In this document: positions 53,506-64,000 of the stretch, one piece after another
How positions within the stretch are numbered: the stretch's first letter is position 1
Layout of the letters: each line of letters begins with the position of its first letter
Source: Conus ventricosus
Lineage: Eukaryota; Mollusca; Gastropoda; Neogastropoda; Conidae
Length of the DNA stretch: 64,000 nucleotides
Assembly: GCA_018398815.1 (NCBI GenBank)
Contig: CM031600.1
Span: 57,000,197 to 57,064,196, forward strand
Direction of reading: 5' to 3'
Position numbers and translations under genes: made by a program
The notes under the pieces: model-generated
What the model saw: only the letters and a program-made list of their open reading frames with translations
The model's database searches: none
Told to the model about the DNA's origin: nothing

Positions 53506-55066
53506 GGGACAGATATACCCCTGGCGTGTTTCTTGATTTATAATAAATCATTAGAGACAGGAAAATTACCCCTCGACTGGAAATCGGCAGAAGTTACTGC
53601 TATTTTTTAAAAAGGGGTTTCAAAATCTGAGCCAGGCAACTATGGGTCCGGTAAGCTTAACCTGCATTGCATGCAAAGTGCTAGAATCCATTATAAGAGA
53701 TGTCATAGTATCTCACTTCACTGATAATAATTTGTTTGCAGTATGCCAGCATGGCTTTCGTATAAAAAAAGGTCTTGCATATCACAACTACTTGAAGTTA
53801 TGGAAGATTTAGTTAACATGCTAGAGAATAAGTACTCTGTTGATATAATTTACCTTGATTTCCGTAAAGCTTTTGATACGGTTCCGCATGAGAGATTATT
53901 GAAAAAAATGGAAGCATACGGTATAGTAGGTAAGTTGCCCAAACTGGATTAGAGATTTTTTGTCAAATAGAAAACAAAGAGTAAGAATGGGTAACTGTAG
54001 TCGACAGAGAAAGATGTTATGAGTGGTATTCCCAAGGGAGCATTTTAGGACCTGTACTGTTTACTATTTTTATAAATGACCTTCCCGATGGGTAAATAGT
54101 TTTTGTAAATTTTGCTGATGACACAAAAATATATGACAAATCAGATAACTATAATAGTCTGCAAGAAAAATTTAAATTGCCTCCAAAACTGGTCAGACAA
54201 GTGGAATCTATATTTTAATGTTGAAAAATGTAAAGTTTTGCATGTTGGCAAAAACAATCCAGAACATGAATACAACATGAAAATAGATGGTGGAAATAGG
54301 CTGGTACAGAAATGTGAGGAAGAAAAGGATCTGGGTGTAATCTTTGATAAAGATTTACTTTTTGATACTCACATTCAAAAGTGTATAAATAAAGCAAACT
54401 AAATGATTGGATTAATAAAAAGAACTTTTATTTACCTAAATAAAGAAACGTTTTTAAAGTTTATAAAGCTATGGTTAGACCGCATCTTTAATATGGCAAT
54501 ATAATCTGGTACCCACACTTGAAAAGACAGTCAATAGCAATCGAAAGAGTACAGAGAAGAGCTACTAAAATCTTGGGAAGAATGTACAACATGTCTTATA
54601 CAGATAGATTAAATTACTTAAATTTGCACTCTTTAAAAGGTAGACGTATTAGAGGGGATTTGATTGAAGTGTTCAAATATTTTCACCAGCAAACGGACAT
54701 ACAGTGGGACTATTTTTTGAGGCTGTTAAACAGATAGAACAAGAAATTCGGAAGGCAAAATATTTGTTAAGCAGTTTCATACTAATATGGGAGATTCAAG
54801 TTCAGTAACAGAGTTATTGCTAACTGGAACAGTTTGCCAAACTGCACTTAAATTTGCTAAAAATACTAATGTTTTTAAGAATTTGCTGGATGAAGACTTG
54901 AAATTTAAAGTACAGTTTAGAAGCTTTGATGAATAAGAAGGAAAATTTATATTGCATGCTTTTTCAAACCCCGTCATAAAAGTATATAACACAGGGGACA
55001 TTGAAAGGCTTAACGGCCTATGTATTGATTACGTCCCCACACTACTACTACTACTACTACTTGACC
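53506..55066 (+). mobile_element. Non-LTR retrotransposon fragment (RT domain) with (ACT)n tail
   Basis: Broken frames encode KSLETGKLPLDWKSAEVTAI, IIYLDFRKAFDTVPHERLLK (53838-53897), FADDTKIYD (near 54110) and IAIERVQRRATKILGRMYNM. The 3' end is an (ACT)n run at 55040-55063. It differs from the element at 47-53 kb. The RT is truncated 5' and frameshifted. Confidence 0.78.
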
Positions 55067-55261
55067 TCTGAGAAGTATGAAGAAGTTACCAAGAACATCA
55101 CTCACTTTGCTGGGATGCTACCCTGTTTCTAGCAGGATTATAACCATCCGCCTGCGAGCAAAACTATTTAACATCACGGTAGTGCAAGTATGTGCTCACA
55201 CATCAGACTTTAAAATGATGACCGGACTGAAGAATTCTACTGCCAACTCCAGTCATCAGTA

Positions 55262-55915
55262 CTTACTTACTTAGGCCCATAGCTCAAGGGTGAACATAGG
55301 CCATCGACAACACTCCGCCACTTGGTTCTGGGCTGTTCGCTGAATGCCTGTCCAGTTGGTCCCCTGCCTCTTCATCTCTGCCTCAGTGTCTCGCCTCCAG
55401 CTGCTGCGAAGTCGGCCTCTCTTCCTTTTCCCCTGCGGGTTCCATGTCAGGGCTTGGCGTGTGGTGCTGGATGCTGGCTTCTGAGAGTGTGTCCAATCCA
55501 GCCCCACTTCCTTTGCAGAATCTGCTTGGCAACTGGTTCCTGTCCTGCTTAGATAAGATAAGATAATGTTGCTTATAGCCCAGCCGACCTGTCCTGCTTG
55601 CTTCCATAGATCTTCATTGTTGATCTTCTCTGGCCATCTGATTTTGAAGATGCGCCTCAGACAGGTGTTGATGAAGGTCGAATTTTTTGCTGTATTGCCT
55701 TGGTCATTCTCCAAGTCTCGCAACCGTAGAGCAGAACCGACTTCATGTTTAACTTGAAGATACGCAATTTTATCGTCCTTCTGATCTCTCCTGAGGCCCA
55801 GATGTTCTTTAGCATGATGAATGCTGCTCGCGCCTTGCCCATCCTGGCGATGAAGGAAAAAAAGGAAAAAGAAAAGAAATGAATTGGAAAGAAAGAAAAT
55901 CAAAGAGAAAAAAAC
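55262..55915 (-). mobile_element. RTE-type retrotransposon 3' end, inverted
   Basis: The minus strand encodes MKSVLLYGCETWRMTKAIQQ-like and FINTCLRRIFKIRWPEKINN, DLWKQAGQ, then SSTTRQALTWNPQGKRKRGR: the RT C-terminus of the RTE clade. Its 3' end has an (AAGT)n-like tail (TAAGTAAGTAAGTACTG, complement of 55257-55273). A fragment of the dispersed repeat (55563-55590) lies within it. Confidence 0.78.
55563..55590 (+). repeat. Short dispersed repeat, copy 3 (fragment)
   Basis: AATGTTGCTTATAGCCCAGC followed by CGACC, as in copies at 928 and 20466, preceded by doubled AAGATAAGAT. Confidence 0.55.
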
Positions 55916-56400
55916 CCTCCCCCTCCTAATTGTTTAAGATGATTGGGATGCCTAAGTTGGTCAAGATGCCCAAGAAGACTGCAGGCTCCCTATTGTAATG
56001 AGACCACAAGTAACAGAGGACTATGTACGCTTGCTAGAACTTGCCAGTGACAATGATTTGGTTCTTGCCAACATTCTTGGTGTAAGTCTGGCGTAAACCA
56101 TACCGACAATGGACATGGCACTCCGCAAACGATCATTCCGACTGCCAGATAGGCTATATCCTTGTGAAGAACCGGTATAAATATGGCATCAGTAGGGCTA
56201 ACACAAGGACATTTCCAGGTGCTGGTTGTGACTACGTTCTTGTCATGGCGCACTTTAAAGTCCATTTGAAAAACGAGAAGAAAACTAGCCGTCTGAAGAC
56301 CATTCTTGCTTCCATCCCCCGAAGTCGGAGTGTGGCTGCCCAGGTGGCGGGGTAATCAGAAACCGTCACACACGTAATGTTCTCATCCCCAGCTGGTGCA

Positions 56401-56500
56401 NNNNNNNNNNNNNNNNNNNNNNNNNNNNNNNNNNNNNNNNNNNNNNNNNNNNNNNNNNNNNNNNNNNNNNNNNNNNNNNNNNNNNNNNNNNNNNNNNNNN
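56401..56500. other. Assembly gap (100 N)
   Basis: A run of 100 undetermined bases; a fixed-size scaffold gap, so sequence to the right may not be truly adjacent. Confidence 1.
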
Positions 56501-57518
56501 GACTACTAATACTTTTACTCTAATGCACAATGTATTTTTCTAAAAGTGCCACGGTAGTGCCAACACAATGACAGCCCGTCGTGCACGTCGACGCCTCGAT
56601 CTGATGGCAATCTAGACTTTTCCAAATGTGGTGACCCACTGAGTGTGTTTCGTTTAAACAGCACAGGCTAGGTGCAAACTGCCGCGAGCCGTAAATTAAG
56701 TGATCAGATTTCAGCCCCGTGTACAAAGTTTGTAGGTGGAAATTAGTCAGAAGAAGTGTGCGGATTTTATGTCATTTAATTGAGAGAGAGAAAGAGTGTG
56801 TGTGTGTGTGTCTGTCTGCCCGCCTCTCTGTCTGTCTGTCTGTCTCTCTCTGTCTCTCTCTTCTCTGTCTGTCTGCCGGTGATTCTCTCTCTCTCTCTTC
56901 CGCCGCAGGAAAAGGCTGCTTTTAGGCCACTTTTGCCCAAAAACTCGGTGGAGGGTGAAAGTGGCTTAGAGTCGGCCTTTTCCTGTTCTCTTCTTTTTTA
57001 AGTTGAAACTCCAAAAAAGCTGAAGGGTTTTTTTGTGGGTTTTTTTTTTTAGGACATCCATCAACTAAAAGCTAAGCGCATGTGGTGCAGCTTCTCGCAA
57101 GGATTTGACTGGCAGAGACGGCAAAGCAAATAAGCAGAGAGACAGTGCAGTTGCATCAATAGTTATCCTGGCTGCTGCTCCCCCCTATGTCTGCACGTAG
57201 GTGAGAATTGAGGCGGATGGAGGGAGGAGGGAGTATGGGGGTGGGGGGGGGGGGGGTGGTAGTTATGCCAAGAGGGAAGGGCGTGGGGATGGAGAAGAGT
57301 GGGGTGAGGACGGGGGGGGGGGGGGGGGGGGGGGGAGGGGAGGGGGTGATAGCTGAGATTGTATCTCTTATCCATCTCTTTTCGTATACATTTGGTATTT
57401 ATTTTATTTCCATGCCTCATTATTAGTGTATTTTTATTTGCGCTTTATTCAGGTGATCAATACATTGCATGAATGACTGCGCATAGCCAGAGCAGACCAG
57501 CGAGAGCACAGATGCGTT
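56501..57518. other. No gene seen
   Basis: It holds a CT/GT-rich stretch (56790-56905) and long G runs (57240-57345). Short frames over these are repeat artefacts. Confidence 0.6.
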
Positions 57519-58718
57519 AAAGCCGGTGTAACAGGCCGAACTCTACCTCCTGGTTAGTTTCATACCCCGGGTATAAAGTAGCCTAGGCTTCTTTAAACCC
57601 TGGGTTAAAACCAGCCTAGGCCATGTTATACCCTCTCCGAGCCAGAATACCCCCCCCCCCCCCTCCACCCGTGTGTGTACATTCTCTCATACAACCGATC
57701 TGTATCACATTTATGTTGAAAGTACGAGTTCTGCATACACTCACCGTTTCTCTGCGCGAATATGAGTCATGTTTCAATGTTTGTACAAATTACAGAAGAC
57801 AAGTGTCCACAGTTAAGTAAAATTCGCTACAGGTTGTCATGCCGTTGCAGTGAGCAAAGACATGAATGTCAGTCTTGCCCAGTCATAACATTATTTATGC
57901 ACATTCGGCCTGTCTTCACCAGTTCGCTGTCACAGACCTTTGGAAGTGGATGACGTTTCTTATGAATAAAATTTGACTTCTTTTTTTTTACAGCTGAGAA
58001 GGGAGTAGTGATGAGATAAAAATATCCATAATACAGTGACGTTGTGTTTGATTTTATTTCCTTGATGGTTATGTTTTTGCCTTCTTTTAACTGCGAGTAG
58101 CTCCACAGCTATTACAAAAAGCAGCTGAGCTGTCATTCCTGATGGAGCTCTTTCGCAGGGAAAAAAATCTGACACCCATCCTCATACTAAACACAGCGTT
58201 GTCCATCCCTAATTGTAAACACAGGTTTTTTTAAAGTTTGTATCACCATGGATACTGGCTGAAAGATCGTGGCCCCAAACTGAATGTATCAATGTCTTAG
58301 AAAATTGTAAAAGCAATTATTGCCCCTGTCTTGATTAAGTGGAATGTGACGTCATTAAAGCAGCCTCAAGTGGGTGGCAATATTATTGATTATGATTTCT
58401 TGTGATACCGGCTTCGTCTTCGTTTACAACAGTTTTGACTGTTTTTTGTTTGTTTGTTTTTGTTTATGAATCCCAGGAGTCTAATTGCTGGCGCCTATGT
58501 AATAATTTTGAAACTGGTATTGGTAAGGTGACTGGTCTAAAATTGGACAGGTACTTTTAATCAATTTGTTTTCCCTTTACGCATAATGATAGTTATGCCT
58601 TTTTAGACTGAGAATGATACCATTTGATCTTCTGAACTTTCAGTTACTGCTCTGACCAAGGGTATTTTTATTTTGTCCAAAATAGTCTGTGAAATTCTTT
58701 GTTGAACCATCATTTCCT

Positions 58719-58772
<54 letters not shown>

Positions 58773-59486
58773 GTGTGTGTGTGTGCACGCGCTAATGCAC
58801 TATTAATGTACTTTTTTCCCCTTCCTTTCATTCTGTCCTTTCTGTTTAACCTTTTAATGGTAACCTCCTTCCTCTATACCCACTTTTTCTCTCTTGTCTT
58901 TCTTCTTCTTTCTGTCTGTCTTTCTTTCTTTTTGTTGTTGTTTGTTGTTGTTGTTACATTCTTACATTACCTACAAAATCATTATCAGCATATTTTTCAC
59001 CAAATGCAATCAAAGTACATCAGAGCACCTTGATGTCTCACAGACCAAACTTCACGGTCAAACATAACATCAACAACAACGGGTGTTCCATATTAACCAA
59101 TTTAATACGTAATATTACGATTTCAATAAAATAATGATTTCATCCTAGCAATGAGTACATTGATTGCTTTGAACTTTTCCCATTTCAAATAAAATATCAG
59201 TATGAGGTCAATGTCATGTAAAAAAAAAAATCCCTTTCAGTTCAACTAGTCTATTCAATATCCACATCTTTCTGTTATTAATGTGTTTCTGGGATAACAA
59301 GAGCGAAGGGGGGGGGGGGGGGGGGGGGGGGTATAAAAACGCCCAGACGATAAGCTGACTTAGGTCAAACTATAACCCGGGTATCAAGTATACTAGGCTA
59401 GTTTAATCCGGGTATATTCTGACCTAGGCCACTTTTATATGGGGGACCTACTCTTGGGTAGAATCTGGCCTGCTACACCTGGTGTA
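57519..59486. mobile_element. Possible DNA transposon with complex TIRs (about 2 kb)
   Basis: GGTGTAACAGGCCGAACTCT-ACC (57525-57547) and the complement of 59455-59480 (GGTGTAGCAGGCCAGATTCT-ACC) are inverted repeats. Just inside both ends are CCGGGTATnAAGTA and CCTAGGCC blocks. The interior has no ORF, an (GT)n run (58720-58790) and G or C homopolymers near each end (57650-57662, 59308-59331). Confidence 0.5.
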
Positions 59487-59504
59487 CACACACGCTCTCT
59501 CTCT

Positions 59505-59986
59505 CTTCACACACTCACACACACACACACACACACACAAAGACGTACGCGCACGCAAACCACACACACACACACACAACACACACCACACACACTACAC
59601 ACACAACACACACACACCACACGCGCGCGCGTACAATCACACACGCACTATATATCACTGTAAGAAAAAAATAATGTTAAGCAAAGAACACAACGTGAGT
59701 GCGCACACACGCACGTATATAATCTGTCCTTTTATACATATGAACGAACTTATACACATACAAACAGATGCACACATATGCAAGGACACGGCGCGCGCCG
59801 CACGCGCGCGCGACGCACACACACACACACAGACGCAGACCAGTCAGCCGCGCGCTCACACACACACACACACCACCACACACACCACACCACACACACA
59901 CACTTCGTTCAACATGCATTACATATATTGACATTCCTGAACGCGTGCTTGCGCACGTACGCATGCAAGCACACACACACACACAC

Positions 59987-60019
<33 letters not shown>

Positions 60020-60181
60020 CTTCGTTCACATTGCATATACATATACGTGACATTCCTGAACGCGTGCGTGCTTGCACATACGCACGCAAGCACACACATA
60101 CACAAACACTTCTTTGGGCTTGGCATTCTTGGCCCTGAAACACAAACACGACAGCTCAAGCACAAACCATGACACGAACAT

Positions 60182-60269
<88 letters not shown>

Positions 60270-60287
60270 CGCACATGCACCCACCGG

Positions 60288-60327
<40 letters not shown>

Positions 60328-60525
60328 CTCCTCTCTCTCCTCTCAGTCACACACACACACACAACACACACACACAAGTGAGAGAGAGAGAGGAGAGAGA
60401 GAGGAGAGGAGAAGAGAGAGGAGAGAGAGAGGAGGAGAGAGAGAGTGAGTGAGTGAGTGACAGAGAAAGAGGGAGGGAGGTTTGAGAAAAGAAAGTTAGG
60501 TAGAAGACAGAGAGAATTATTTCTG

Positions 60526-60582
<57 letters not shown>

Positions 60583-60596
60583 ATCTCAAGGGGAGA

Positions 60597-60683
<87 letters not shown>

Positions 60684-60770
60684 CAGAGACAGAAGAGAGA
60701 GAGGACGAGAGGGAGGGAGAGAGACAGAAGAGAGAGATAGAGAGGACGAGAGGGAGGGACAGAGGGAGAC
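59505..60770. repeat. Large (AC)n / (CT)n / (AG)n satellite field
   Basis: Alternating AC, CT and AG runs fill this segment almost completely. A 45-bp unit (ACATTCCTGAACGCGTGC, CGCACGCAAGC) recurs at 59929-59972 and 60049-60092. The frames that seem to be long here are artefacts. Confidence 0.9.
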
Positions 60771-61044
60771 AAAGCGCACCAGAGGTTGGCCGCAAAGGTT
60801 ACAAAAGAAAAGGTCAGGAAGGGCAAGGTCGTCCATGCTGAGCGGGAACGAGGGCAAGTAGAAAGCTCTCCGATCCACTTAACGCTGAATCCATTCAAGT
60901 CTTTTGGCGCGGTTGACTGTGAGGCGGGGAACGTTTCCATGCTATGTGTGTGCCTTCGCACGTGCACAGTTTGTGTGATTCCATACGCATGCCAGGCATT
61001 TGGCGAGTGTAAGAACGGAGAGCGCGCGCACGAACGAAAACACA

Positions 61045-61195
61045 TACACTCTCTCTCTCTCTCTCACACACACCACACACCACACACACACAACACACTC
61101 TCTATCCCACAGCACTCTCTCTCTCTCTCTCCACACCCCACACACACACACACACCCCGCACACACACATACACTCTCTCTCATACACACACGCA

Positions 61196-61232
<37 letters not shown>

Positions 61233-61404
61233 CGCACACACACATACACTCTCTCCATCACACACGCACTCTCTTCTCTCTCTCACACACACACCCCACA
61301 CACACACAACAACACTATCTAGCCTGTACACAAATACGCGTGCGTGTGCATTAGTTTGGTTGTGTGTTGCTGATCACACTGACAGTAGAATGAGTGATTG
61401 TGCC

Positions 61405-61469
<65 letters not shown>

Positions 61470-61520
61470 TGAGAGAGAGAGCGGTGGTTGCATGTGTGTG
61501 TTTTGTGTGTGTGTGTGTGG

Positions 61521-61551
<31 letters not shown>

Positions 61552-61700
61552 GTGTGTGAGTTAGAGAAACAGACAGAGACGAGTATTCATGTCTGTAAAT
61601 GTGTATGTATGTAGGCCTATGTGTACGTGTGTGTGGCACGTGCAAACACACACTAACACTAACAGACACACCAACACACACACACACACACACACACACA
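61045..61700. repeat. (CT)n, (AC)n and (GT)n microsatellites
   Basis: CT/AC alternations to 61320, then GT runs from 61411 to 61556, then AC runs to 61701. Confidence 0.9.
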
Positions 61701-61729
61701 CGAACTATTACCTTTTAATTCCCACTCAG

Positions 61730-61826
61730 ATCCAAAGTCAAGTGCCTGTGCACGGTGAATCCCACTTGCCGGCTGGCTCCGCACTTTGTCAGCCGACCGG
61801 CGGCACAGACAGCAGTAGTAGAACTG
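61730..61826 (+). other. Candidate exon of unknown gene
   Basis: A GC-richer 97-bp island has a good acceptor (TTTTAATTCCCACTCAG) and donor (CTG/GTAAGT). Two frames are open, one giving CLCTVNPTCRLAPHFVSRPA, neither recognised. It could be a 5'UTR exon. A TATA-like CATATATAAG lies at 61988. Confidence 0.25.
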
Positions 61827-62179
61827 GTAAGTAGTAAATATAGCCTGGCATGCTGGGCAGTTAGTGCTAGCTCCACCAGGTCAGTTCGCTGGTTATTTGA
61901 CAGCGGCTCGCAGACAACACGATCCACTGTCCTGCGGGTTTGTCACTTGTGTGTGCGTCGTGCTTGTGCAACCTGCGTGCGAGTCCTCATATATAAGCTT
62001 ACTCTCCACGGTGTAGCCAGCAACTGTAAGTGTATGCACGGTGAATGCGGAACTGACGGGACGCGCCTGCATCGTTGGTCAACAACAGTGTAATAAAAAA
62101 AAATTCTCTGCATCCACATATCCTCAAGGTCCATATCTCCTGTTCGAAAACACGCCAGGCTCGTTGACACCCTCCCCCC

Positions 62180-62425
62180 CCCCCTCTCTCTCTCTCTCTC
62201 TAAAGAAGGGTCAAATACTCTGTCGACGCAACCCTACCCCAACCCCTGTCCAAACCCTTTGGAGATTTTTAAACCGTGGTTTAGTGTTGAATGTATACAT
62301 TTCACACACACACACACACACACTCTCTCTCTCTCACTCACATATATACACATTCACTCATACACAGCAGCACACACAACACACACACACACAACACACC
62401 ACACACACACACACACACCACACAC
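62180..62425. repeat. (CT)n and (AC)n microsatellites
   Basis: A C/CT tract at 62180-62201 and AC runs at 62303-62425. Confidence 0.88.
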
Positions 62426-62535
62426 TAAAGAACACGCATGCACACTGGTGTCTCTTTTACTAAATACAAACCCGAAGACACAGTGTAGCTGCCTCTGATA
62501 GTGGGATTAAGAACGATCAGATACTCCCAAAAATC

Positions 62536-64000
62536 TCACCCGCGTCCACGACGAAGCTCTGTTGTTGTTGTTGTCTCGTTCGTCATGTCTTTAGATGGAT
62601 TCCCCCATCTCCTCGACAAAGGTGGCAGTACGTCGCAGGTCCTCCAGTCTCCGTAGAGCTTCCGGGCCACTGGTACTGGGTCGGGCCAGGTTTTCTCACG
62701 AAGCGCTTGGTGGAGCGGGCAGGACTGCAGCAGATGTTCTGTTGTCTGGCTGCCTGTTCTGCAGGGGCACTGCTCTGTGTTGCCGATGCGGAGTTTAGAA
62801 AAAAGGTGGTGTTTCAGGCGGTTGTGGCCTGTCCTGAGCCTGAAGATGACTACCTGCTCTCGTCGAGTCAGCAGGTAGTACGGGTCTGCTCTGTTGTGGC
62901 GTGGATGCTGTTGCTTCCACTTGTTCTGCAGCTTGGCCTTGATGATGGTCCTGGATTCGGTGTAGCTGGTAGATCTGTCCCCCATCTGCTCCTTTGTAGT
63001 GCCCTCCTTTGCCAAGGAGTCAGCAGTCTCATTGCCGAGCACATTGCAGTGGGAGGGAATCCACTGCAGGGTGACTGTGTGACTTGTGCAGAGGGAGGCG
63101 AGAGATGAGGACAGATCGTTGAGCTCTGGGTCTCTATTGGACTGAAGGGCCTGCAGGATGGACAGGGCGTCGGTCAGGAAGACAACATTTTGGCTGGCGT
63201 AGGGGCTGACCTCGATGTGGGCTGCTGCTGTTTTCAGGGCTTCTGCTTCAGCGCTGTAATTTGTGGAGTACAGGCCGGTAGCGAGGCAGATCTTTTCTTC
63301 TCTGCCTCCTGGATATTGGACATAGACTCCTGCCCCTCCATTTCGAATGGCATCTGCTGCAGAGCCGTCGGTGTAGACATGAGTCCAGGATTCTTTGGGG
63401 AACTGGGTATGGAGATGTTCCAGGGTGAGGGACTTTCTTTCAGGGCCGCTTTGGGAATCTTTTGGGCCAACATCAGGGATGCTGCACTGGATGACGGGAG
63501 GGATTCCTTCGCTCCAGGGAGGGACGGCAAGACACCGGGGTATCACTTTGGGATCATGGTCAAGGATATCTTGATGTTGCCGTTCTAGGATCCTGCTCTG
63601 GTGTACGAAGCTCCCTCTCTTCAGCCGTCCTTTTGTTGGCTGGGACAGTCTGTCTTTCATGGGGTGGCCTTTCAGCCTCTTGAACTTGGCAGCCTGGGTC
63701 AGGAGTTTGGCGTCTCTGCGATCCTCAAGGGGCTGGAGCTCTGTGATGGTTTCAAGCTCTTGGATTGGTGTAGACTTCATGGCTCCTGTGATGATACGGG
63801 CAGCTTGATTCTGAATCTTGCTGATCCGTTCAAAATTGGATTTGGCTGTAGTGCCCCATGCAGTCATGCCATACTCCAGCACTGGCCTAACTCTACCAGT
63901 GTACAGTCTCCTGAGGGTTGTGTTGTCTGCGCCCCATGTTGTTCCTGCCAGCTTCTTCATGAGGGCAAGGCGTACTTTTGCTCTTAATTCTGTTTTCTCT
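62536..64000 (-). CDS. Non-LTR retrotransposon ORF2 C-terminus: RT end plus RNase H (partial)
   Basis: An uninterrupted minus-strand frame of about 488 codons is open to the right edge. The first part is the RT C-terminus ([42 protein letters not shown]). The second is an RNase H domain with its acidic residues in order: YTDGSA (first Asp), SAEAEALKTA (Glu), FLTDALS (Asp) and WIPSHCNVLGNETADSLAKE (His and last Asp). A CPCRTGSQTTEHLLQSC zinc-knuckle-like tail follows. RNase H after RT places it in the I/R1-like groups of non-LTR elements. No stop or frameshift is seen, unlike every other element here, so it is probably young. The endonuclease and RT catalytic core would lie outside the window. 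Confidence 0.9.
   Translation of the reverse strand, partial: EKTELRAKVRLALMKKLAGTTWGADNTTLRRLYTGRVRPVLEYGMTAWGTTAKSNFERISKIQNQAARIITGAMKSTPIQELETITELQPLEDRRDAKLLTQAAKFKRLKGHPMKDRLSQPTKGRLKRGSFVHQSRILERQHQDILDHDPKVIPRCLAVPPWSEGIPPVIQCSIPDVGPKDSQSGPERKSLTLEHLHTQFPKESWTHVYTDGSAADAIRNGGAGVYVQYPGGREEKICLATGLYSTNYSAEAEALKTAAAHIEVSPYASQNVVFLTDALSILQALQSNRDPELNDLSSSLASLCTSHTVTLQWIPSHCNVLGNETADSLAKEGTTKEQMGDRSTSYTESRTIIKAKLQNKWKQQHPRHNRADPYYLLTRREQVVIFRLRTGHNRLKHHLFSKLRIGNTEQCPCRTGSQTTEHLLQSCPLHQALREKTWPDPVPVARKLYGDWRTCDVLPPLSRRWGNPSKDMTNETTTTTELRRGRG

Larger units (their letters stand above)
53430..56345 (+). mobile_element. RTE-type non-LTR endonuclease gene, in three pieces
   Basis: The pieces are collinear on the plus strand: 53430-53505 (KNIITFATWYVRTHK, the TWNVRT-type start), 55067-55245 (SRIITIRLRAKLFNITVVQV, then CAHTSD), and 55932-56345 (LLELASDNDLVLANILG, RQWTWHS, IGYILVKNRYKYGISRANTR, FPGAG). 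Insertions at 53506-55066 and 55262-55915 split it. Stops and the WNV-to-WYV change show decay. It ends shortly before the gap. Confidence 0.75.

Noticed and set aside
60347..61045. A 232-codon minus-strand frame rich in Ser-Leu
   Set aside because: Translation of (AG)n/(CT)n repeats.

Overview
The window is animal nuclear DNA. It has long GT-AG introns, very dense (AC)n/(AG)n microsatellites, tRNA-derived SINE sequence and several non-LTR retrotransposon families. Protein content and repeat types fit a lophotrochozoan, most likely a marine mollusc (gastropod-like). That placement is inference; the species cannot be fixed from the sequence. One 100-base run of N (56401-56500) is a scaffold gap.

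Three conserved genes occupy about 1.4-46.8 kb. (1) The 5' coding part of ALKBH7 (mitochondrial AlkB-homologue dioxygenase) is on the minus strand at 1468-1761, and the rest lies off the left edge. (2) The whole coding region of CFAP57/WDR65 (WD40 plus coiled-coil ciliary protein) is on the plus strand at 4045-21571, in 21 coding exons (about 1,208 residues). A probable non-coding first exon lies near 2.3 kb, next to an RFX X-box-like site. (3) The whole coding region of TECR (very-long-chain trans-2-enoyl-CoA reductase) is on the minus strand at 26274-46752, in 12 exons (about 301 residues), starting with a two-codon exon. ALKBH7 and CFAP57 are divergent; CFAP57 and TECR are convergent. Each of the two complete genes carries single-base indels that break the frame inside otherwise strongly conserved exons. 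Assembly error explains this better than gene decay.

The CFAP57-TECR intergenic region and the TECR introns hold many repeats: a piggyBac-like TTAA MITE (22.6 kb), a fold-back element (23.8-25.0 kb), a G-tract desert (26.9-27.4 kb), a tRNA-derived SINE (33.5 kb), a TIR element with a zinc-finger ORF and a near-perfect 89-bp palindrome (37.1-38.3 kb), and six copies of a repeat with a hammerhead-ribozyme-like core.

From 47 kb to the right edge I see almost only mobile elements and simple repeats. There is a CR1-like non-LTR element encoding a 2A-like peptide and a PHD finger, split by a 2.1-kb solo LTR. Next comes an RTE endonuclease gene split by two further retrotransposon fragments, then the gap, a roughly 2-kb TIR element and a very large AC/AG microsatellite field. 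At the right edge is an uninterrupted RT-RNase H reading frame of another non-LTR element. No bacterial operon, CRISPR array, rRNA or functional tRNA gene was seen.
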